From NCBI RefSeq assembly GCF_013116825.1, contig NZ_JABFNS010000003.1, positions 86,155 through 150,154 on the forward strand: a stretch of DNA of 64,000 bases, in the 5' to 3' direction. Shown here one piece after another: positions 59,936 to 64,000 of this stretch. This DNA comes from Myxococcus xanthus (lineage in GTDB: Bacteria; Myxococcota; Myxococcia; Myxococcales; Myxococcaceae). The notes beneath the pieces are model-generated. The model was given only the letters and a program-made list of their open reading frames with translations, did not search any database and was not told the DNA's origin. A program made the translations under genes and the position numbers. Every line of letters begins with the position of its first letter. Position 1 is the stretch's first letter.

Positions 59936-60200
59936 GTGCTGCAGGACGAACTGCTGAGGGCCGGGTATCGCGTCTACCTCATGGATGCGCGGCGGCACGG
60001 AGAGCGGGCGACCCCTGACGCCCGGCTGGGAGCGCTCGCCAAGCGGGCCCATCAAGGCGAGCCCTCGCCGTACATGACGATGATTGCGGACACCGTCCGC
60101 GATGCCCACGCGCTGCTCGCCGCTGTGCTGGCGAAAGGCAATCCGCCCCGGGTGCTCATCGCCGGGTACAGCACGGGGGCCCAGGTGGGGCTCCCGCGGC
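59936..60200 (+). pseudogene. Alpha/beta hydrolase fragment
   Basis: LLRAGYRVYLMDARRHGERA and the nucleophile elbow VLIAGYSTGAQVG are the central part of an alpha/beta hydrolase. Both the oxyanion-hole N-terminus and everything after the elbow are missing; the frame runs directly from an IS91 fragment and ends in the 3' end of an oppositely oriented pseudogene. Confidence 0.6.
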
Positions 60201-60206
60201 GGCGGC

Positions 60207-60560
60207 GTGGATGAGGGCCTTGAACGCCTTCGCGTCAAACTCTTCACCCACGTGAATGTCGATGGCGCGCCTGACATTGCCTTCAAGGCTCAAGTTGAAG
60301 AGCTTTGAAGAGTCCGCCAGGGAAGCGCCCTTGAAGAAGGTCAGCTTCTCGGCCGACTTGTATGCCTCACCCGTGCAGAGGCCTCCTCCGTGGGACCAGA
60401 CTGGGGTGCCCCGCTACTTCCATTCCTCCATGACATCCTGGACGGCCTCCTTGATGAGGGCACGCACCCTGGCGAGCGCCTCGCCTCGCCAGTCACCCAG
60501 CTCGGCGCTCCTGTCGCTGATGAGCTTGGAGGCCGACTCGCCATCTGTCTTGGGTTGACT
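60207..60560 (-). pseudogene. DUF1801 (YdhG-like) pseudogene with amber stop
   Basis: Minus-strand frame reads KTDGESASKLISDRSAELGD, WRGEALARVRALIKEAVQD and VMEEWK, then TAG (60414-60416) where the family has Trp (EEWKWRGTPVW), and continues RGTPVWSHGGGLCTGEAYKS, KLTFFKGASLADSSKLF and NVRRAIDIHVGEEFDAKAFK. No in-frame start precedes it and the C-terminus is cut near 60207. DUF1801 proteins are small and of unknown or metal-related function. Confidence 0.75.
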
Positions 60561-60634
60561 CCCGGAGCGCCTTCGAGCCGTTCCGACATGGAGTGACCCG
60601 CGATTTCACTTCGCGTTTGAAAGCGGCACGCAGG

Positions 60635-61879
60635 TCACGGGGTGGCTTGCGCCGGGGGCGTCTGGGGCACGACGGAGACCTTGCCCTGCTCCTGCTGAAG
60701 GGTGTGCGTGCTGCCGGGCGCGAAGCGCTGGAACTCCTCGAGTGTTTCGGGGGTGTAGGTGATGGCGGGCTGGTCGTCGCCGTGGAAGACCACGCTGTAC
60801 CGCGCGTCGCGCGCGTTTCGTTCCTTCTCGCCCTTGCGCAAGGCCTTGGCGGGCCGCAGCTCGGCGTCGGTGGGCCAGCGCGCCTCGAGCGTGGTGCCGT
60901 TCGCCTTCACGTCCCGGTCGTGCATCCAGCGCCACTCCTTCCAGGTGTACCAGGTCGCCTGGCGCGGCACGCTCCGGTAGCGCGGCTCCTGGCGTGAGCG
61001 CTGCTCGTCCACGTAGCGCGGCTCCTTGCGCTTCTTCGTCACGGAGCAGTACCGGGTGGTGCAGCTCCGATCTCCTCCGGTGCAGGTCGTCTTGCAGGTC
61101 GCGAAGCCGTTCCTGTTACTGGTGCACTGCTCGCTGCACTTCTTGGGCGTCGTGGTGCAGTCCTCACCGCAAGCCTCCTTGGCGCGGTAGGTCTCCGTGG
61201 TGAATCCCCGTTGGACGCGCTCCGTGTAGCGGACGGTCGTGTAGCCGGCGAGCACCTGGTCGTCATGGTGGTGGCGCTTGCCCTGCGCCTTCACCAGGAG
61301 GGCGCCTTCTGGCCGGTCCTCCTCGAAGCCCTCGTCATCCACCAGGCGGTAGCGCTCCACGCTCACCGTGTGCTCCCAGGAGACCTCCTTGACCTGGAGC
61401 GTTCGCGTCCTCTCCGGCTCCGCCTTGGGCGCTGTCGTGGCCGCCGTCGCGGGGGCGGTCCCCTTCTTGCCGGAGGACATCCACATGGGACAGCAGCAGC
61501 CGAAGAACGCGATGATGAAGAGGATGTAGCAGCCCAGGCGCCTGTTGCTCTTCGCTCCCTTCTTCTCGTCTGGCGTGGGGCGCTTGGGCTCGCCGGGAAT
61601 CGAGCCTTCGACGGCGGACGCGCCGCAGTGCTTGCAGCCGCCGTCCAGTGCCCGCTGGTCGCTCTCGCAATAGGCGCATCGCCAGTTGGGACCGGCGGTG
61701 GCCATCCTCAGCAGGGCCTCGTCGGTCACCGTGACGGCGGACGCGGTGTCTTCCGGCATCTCATACTGCTCGCTGCCGTCCTTGGCGTTCTTGCAGCCCT
61801 GGCACACCATGTAGCGGCCGAGGTTGCGGTGGTTGCAGCTCGAACAACGCCAGAACATCTCGATGTGCCGCTCAGACAT
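60635..61879 (-). CDS. Zinc-ribbon membrane protein
   Basis: 414 residues. Two zinc-ribbon units at the N-terminus: CSSCNHRNLGRYMVCQGCKN (about 12-31) and CAYCESDQRALDGGCKHCG (about 70-88), each of four Cys. After a Lys/Arg-rich linker comes one membrane segment GCYILFIIAFFGCCCPMWM (about 120-138). The outer 275 residues hold a Cys-rich central patch (CGEDCTTTPKKCSEQC, CKTTCTGGDRSC) and a Trp-rich YTWKEWRWMHDRD. N-in topology is expected. Function unknown; this layout resembles zinc-ribbon-plus-TM proteins often of unknown role. ATG 61879 was chosen since the extra upstream codons lack coding character. Confidence 0.7.
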   Translation of the reverse strand: MSERHIEMFWRCSSCNHRNLGRYMVCQGCKNAKDGSEQYEMPEDTASAVTVTDEALLRMATAGPNWRCAYCESDQRALDGGCKHCGASAVEGSIPGEPKRPTPDEKKGAKSNRRLGCYILFIIAFFGCCCPMWMSSGKKGTAPATAATTAPKAEPERTRTLQVKEVSWEHTVSVERYRLVDDEGFEEDRPEGALLVKAQGKRHHHDDQVLAGYTTVRYTERVQRGFTTETYRAKEACGEDCTTTPKKCSEQCTSNRNGFATCKTTCTGGDRSCTTRYCSVTKKRKEPRYVDEQRSRQEPRYRSVPRQATWYTWKEWRWMHDRDVKANGTTLEARWPTDAELRPAKALRKGEKERNARDARYSVVFHGDDQPAITYTPETLEEFQRFAPGSTHTLQQEQGKVSVVPQTPPAQATP

Positions 61880-62212
61880 CCTCTGTTTTCCCCCTCGGGT
61901 GCGTACCGCCGAGCGGTGCGGCCTATAGCACGGAGCGAGCCGGACGGGCGGCACGGCGAAGCCCGTGCCGCTCCCGCGTCGCTCGGAGTGCGTGGGGTGA
62001 CAGCCAGGGAGAAGAACCGCGTGTAGAGAGGCATGGAGACGAATCGACGCGAGGCAATCGCAACCTGCTCGCGCGGGAAGACAGTTTCAGACTGGATTGA
62101 ACGGTACGCCTGGGCGTTTGGAGTCTTGAAGAGATTGCCTACACTGCCAGCCCGCCGGTGCTCCGAGGACGTGCTTGGAGCGCCAGCGTTCATCCCATAC
62201 CCCTGGAGTGTC
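61880..62212. other. Divergent promoter region
   Basis: No gene recognised. Less GC-rich patch at 62035-62160. A possible promoter for the plus-strand lipoprotein is TTTGGA, 17 bp, TACACT (62119-62147), a weak match. Confidence 0.25.
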
Positions 62213-63181
62213 ATGCGTCGCATCATCGCCCTGCTTGCCGCGCTGAACCTGGTTGCCTGTGCCCACGGTGGTGGCGCCGCGCCGGAGGCCGCCTCGGTCA
62301 CGAAGCCCTCGGCGCCAAAGCCCGTCGCCACGCCCGAAGCGAAAGCGGCTGCCTCCGAGGCATCCGGACTGGCCATGAACGGCGACAACGCGCGCGCCCT
62401 TCCCCTGTTCCGAAGCGCTTGGGAGGGCGGGGTGCGCGGCAGGAACCTGGCCTACAACGCGGCCTGCGCGGCGTCCTTGCTGGGGGAGCGCGAGGAGGCG
62501 CTGGTCTGGCTGGAGCGCGCCGTGGAGGAAGGCTTCGATCACGCGGAGCACCTCCAGAAGGACCCTGACCTGAGCAACGTCCGGAGCCTGCCCGGCTACT
62601 CGGTGCTGGAGCAGCGAGTCATCGCCGCCGAGGCGAAGCAATACGAAGCCGCGGACCCTGTGCTGCGGGACGAGTTGCTCAAGCGCATGGAAGAGGACCA
62701 GGCGGCGCGCAGTGCCCTCGTCGCCTCGAACTTTCAGGACGAGGCCGCCAAGGCGAAGATGATGGACGTCGATGCGCGCAACACCACCTGGCTCAAGGGC
62801 GTCATCGCGAAGCATGGCTGGCCGGGAAGCGCCCTGGTGGGCCGGCGCGGTACCTTCGCCGCGTGGTTGATGGTGCAGCACGCGGACCAGGATGTGGCCT
62901 TCCAGAGCGAGGTCCTTCCGATGCTGGAGAAGGCCGTGGCGCAAGGGGAGGGCTCCGCGAAGGATCTCGCGTACCTCACGGACCGGGTGCTGGTGAATAC
63001 CGGCAAGCCGCAGCGCTACGCCACCCAGTTGGAGGAGGTGGACGGAAAGACGGTGCCCAAGGCGCTGGAGGACCCCGAGAAGGTGAACGAGCGGCGCGCC
63101 GCCGTGGGGCTCGATACGCTGGAGGAGTACATCGCGGCCTTCGAGCGGATGAAGGCCGCGGCCACCCAGCAGAAGCCCTGA
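62213..63181 (+). CDS. Lipoprotein with TPR-like part and DUF6624-like domain
   Basis: 322 residues. Signal peptide MRRIIALLAALNLVACAHG with lipobox LVAC (Cys16), Ala/Pro linker, then TPR-like helices (MNGDNARALPLFRSAWEGGV, NAACAASLLGEREEALVWLE; about 55-115). Residues about 145-315 (DELLKRMEEDQAARSAL, IAKHGWPGSALVGRRGTFAA, LVQHADQDVAFQ-like strand) match DUF6624-like proteins. Probably anchored in the outer membrane; activity not known. The gene sits between two IS91-type fragments along with the pseudogenes at 59.9-60.6 kb. Confidence 0.75.
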   Translation: MRRIIALLAALNLVACAHGGGAAPEAASVTKPSAPKPVATPEAKAAASEASGLAMNGDNARALPLFRSAWEGGVRGRNLAYNAACAASLLGEREEALVWLERAVEEGFDHAEHLQKDPDLSNVRSLPGYSVLEQRVIAAEAKQYEAADPVLRDELLKRMEEDQAARSALVASNFQDEAAKAKMMDVDARNTTWLKGVIAKHGWPGSALVGRRGTFAAWLMVQHADQDVAFQSEVLPMLEKAVAQGEGSAKDLAYLTDRVLVNTGKPQRYATQLEEVDGKTVPKALEDPEKVNERRAAVGLDTLEEYIAAFERMKAAATQQKP

Positions 63182-63272
63182 GCCGCAGGGCGGGCTGATG
63201 GCGGCCGTGCCGAGTGGCGCGGCCGCCAGGCGCTGCGTCATTCATCTGCTGCCCTGCGATGCTTCACGGGCA

Positions 63273-63440
63273 CGAGGCGCTTGCGCGCCAGCCCGGCACG
63301 AAGGCCACCCCAGGCCGCGTGGGGTTGAGGCTCAAAAGACGCCAAGAGGTCCAGGCCCCTGCTACGCAGCTGATGGGAGCGCGGTCTGGGCAGGCGTGTA
63401 CCCCAAGGGGGCTCAAGCGGCCTGTCCACCGGACGGGAGC
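63273..63440 (+). mobile_element. IS91-type element terminus, second copy
   Basis: The 120 bases around 63300-63420 match 32440-32550 in the same orientation, with GACGCCAAGAGGTCCA versus GGCGCCAAGAGGTCCA and GCGGTCTGGGCAGGCGTGT in common. It corresponds to the end of the transposase gene plus the downstream terminus of the element. Together with the fragment at 59856 it brackets 3.3 kb. Confidence 0.6.
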
Positions 63441-63575
63441 ATCACTCGGGCGGCCCCGTCGGCGGCTCTCCTCGGCCCCTCTGCACCCTCCCCTCAACAG
63501 GGCCCCATCCTTCTTACTTATGCGTGCCGCTGCTCGACACGAGGTGAGGGAGGGGCCCGCTCGCGTTGACCTGCC
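63441..63575. other. Short non-coding gap
   Basis: Nothing recognisable between the IS91-type terminus and the stop of the last gene. Confidence 0.3.
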
Positions 63576-64000
63576 TCAGGGCGCCAGGTCGGTTCCTGGT
63601 CGTGCCAGATAGGCGACGGCCTCGACTTCTCCCGGCCGGCCAGGAGGGCTCTTGAGGGCGGCCATGAAGGGCCCGTCCCAGGAGGTGGCGTCGTTGATGA
63701 GCCCATCGCGAATGAAGTGTTGGAACGCCTCCAGGTTGGCGTGGACCATCTCCAAGCGGCACATGGAGCTGCGGCACTCCATGGACAGGAATCGCGCGCC
63801 CTGGGGGAGCTGGGTGCGGAGGCGCTCGGCGCGCTGCGTGGCTTCATGGCTCCAGGTCTGGTCCACCCCTTCGCCGAAGAATCGCGCATCCAGGCGCGTG
63901 ACGGCCTCCTCAGGTGTCATCTCCTGGCGACGCTCCGCCGCGCTCTCGGTGTCCTGCTCGGGCTCGGCGGGATGGGCGGGGGCGGAGGGAGCCGCTGGAG
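63576..64000 (-). CDS. Unidentified protein, 5' end beyond the window
   Basis: The frame is open to the window edge, giving at least 141 residues. The visible start is Pro/Ala/Glu-rich (like a linker after a signal peptide), then EEAVTRLDARFFGEGVDQTW, AERLRTQLPQGARFLSMECR and SSMCRLEMVHANLEAFQHFI. The pattern ECRSSMCRLE with two Cys resembles exported proteins of myxobacteria having one disulfide. Product function unknown. An inner ATG at 63920 could be a start, but coding character continues before it. Confidence 0.6.
   Translation of the reverse strand, partial: PAAPSAPAHPAEPEQDTESAAERRQEMTPEEAVTRLDARFFGEGVDQTWSHEATQRAERLRTQLPQGARFLSMECRSSMCRLEMVHANLEAFQHFIRDGLINDATSWDGPFMAALKSPPGRPGEVEAVAYLARPGTDLAP

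Overview
The window looks like chromosomal DNA of a Myxococcus-type myxobacterium. It is very GC-rich, has many Cys-rich lipoproteins and secreted peptidases, carries two proteins with MYXO-CTERM-like C-termini, and encodes a 173-residue beta/gamma-crystallin that I recognise as Protein S, the developmental spore-coat protein of Myxococcus. No tRNA, rRNA or CRISPR array was seen. All family calls come from reading motifs by eye; no search was run.

Layout. 0-1.2 kb: a cut-off metallophosphatase, a lectin fragment and a GNAT acetyltransferase. 1.5-6.2 kb: a compact RiPP-like operon of two paralogous HExxH enzymes with C-terminal PqqD-like domains, a 50-residue candidate precursor and a DAO-type flavoprotein. 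6.2-9.5 kb: a convergent lipid operon (desaturase, fatty-acid hydroxylase, alpha/beta hydrolase, thioesterase) with a palindromic operator. 9.6-11.7 kb: prolyl oligopeptidase. 12-18.4 kb: an effector-like operon ending in a 1677-residue protein that combines a zinc ribbon, an EEP nuclease/phosphatase-like region, an OTU cysteine-protease-like domain and basic nuclear-localisation-like patches. 18.7-31.3 kb: surface lipoproteins, an M36 metallopeptidase, a MYXO-CTERM protein and a ferredoxin-NADP reductase.

31.3-49 kb is accessory DNA rich in decayed insertion sequences (IS91, IS66, IS4, IS3 and IS256 types). Among them sit Protein S, an RNA-repair pair (archease/RtcB) with an MBL-rhodanese protein, a CapA phosphatase, a phosphoribosyltransferase, an AlaX editing protein, a subtilisin lipoprotein and an unusual bacterial zinc-finger protein. 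49-56.5 kb: a translationally coupled YCII protein and ECF sigma factor, a beta-lactamase/TPR protein and a large Ig-repeat lipoprotein.

56.5-59.8 kb holds a convergent pair, an Ntn-type amidohydrolase and a possible pore-forming protein. Each is preceded by a sigma-54-like -24/-12 element and the same 10-base dyad motif, which suggests control by one enhancer-binding activator. 59.85-63.4 kb is a second segment bounded by IS91-type fragments, holding two pseudogenes, a zinc-ribbon membrane protein and a TPR-like lipoprotein. The window ends in an unidentified gene.

The strongest candidates for undescribed biology are the HExxH-PqqD RiPP operon, the EEP/OTU effector-like giant and the sigma-54-linked hydrolase/pore-former pair.
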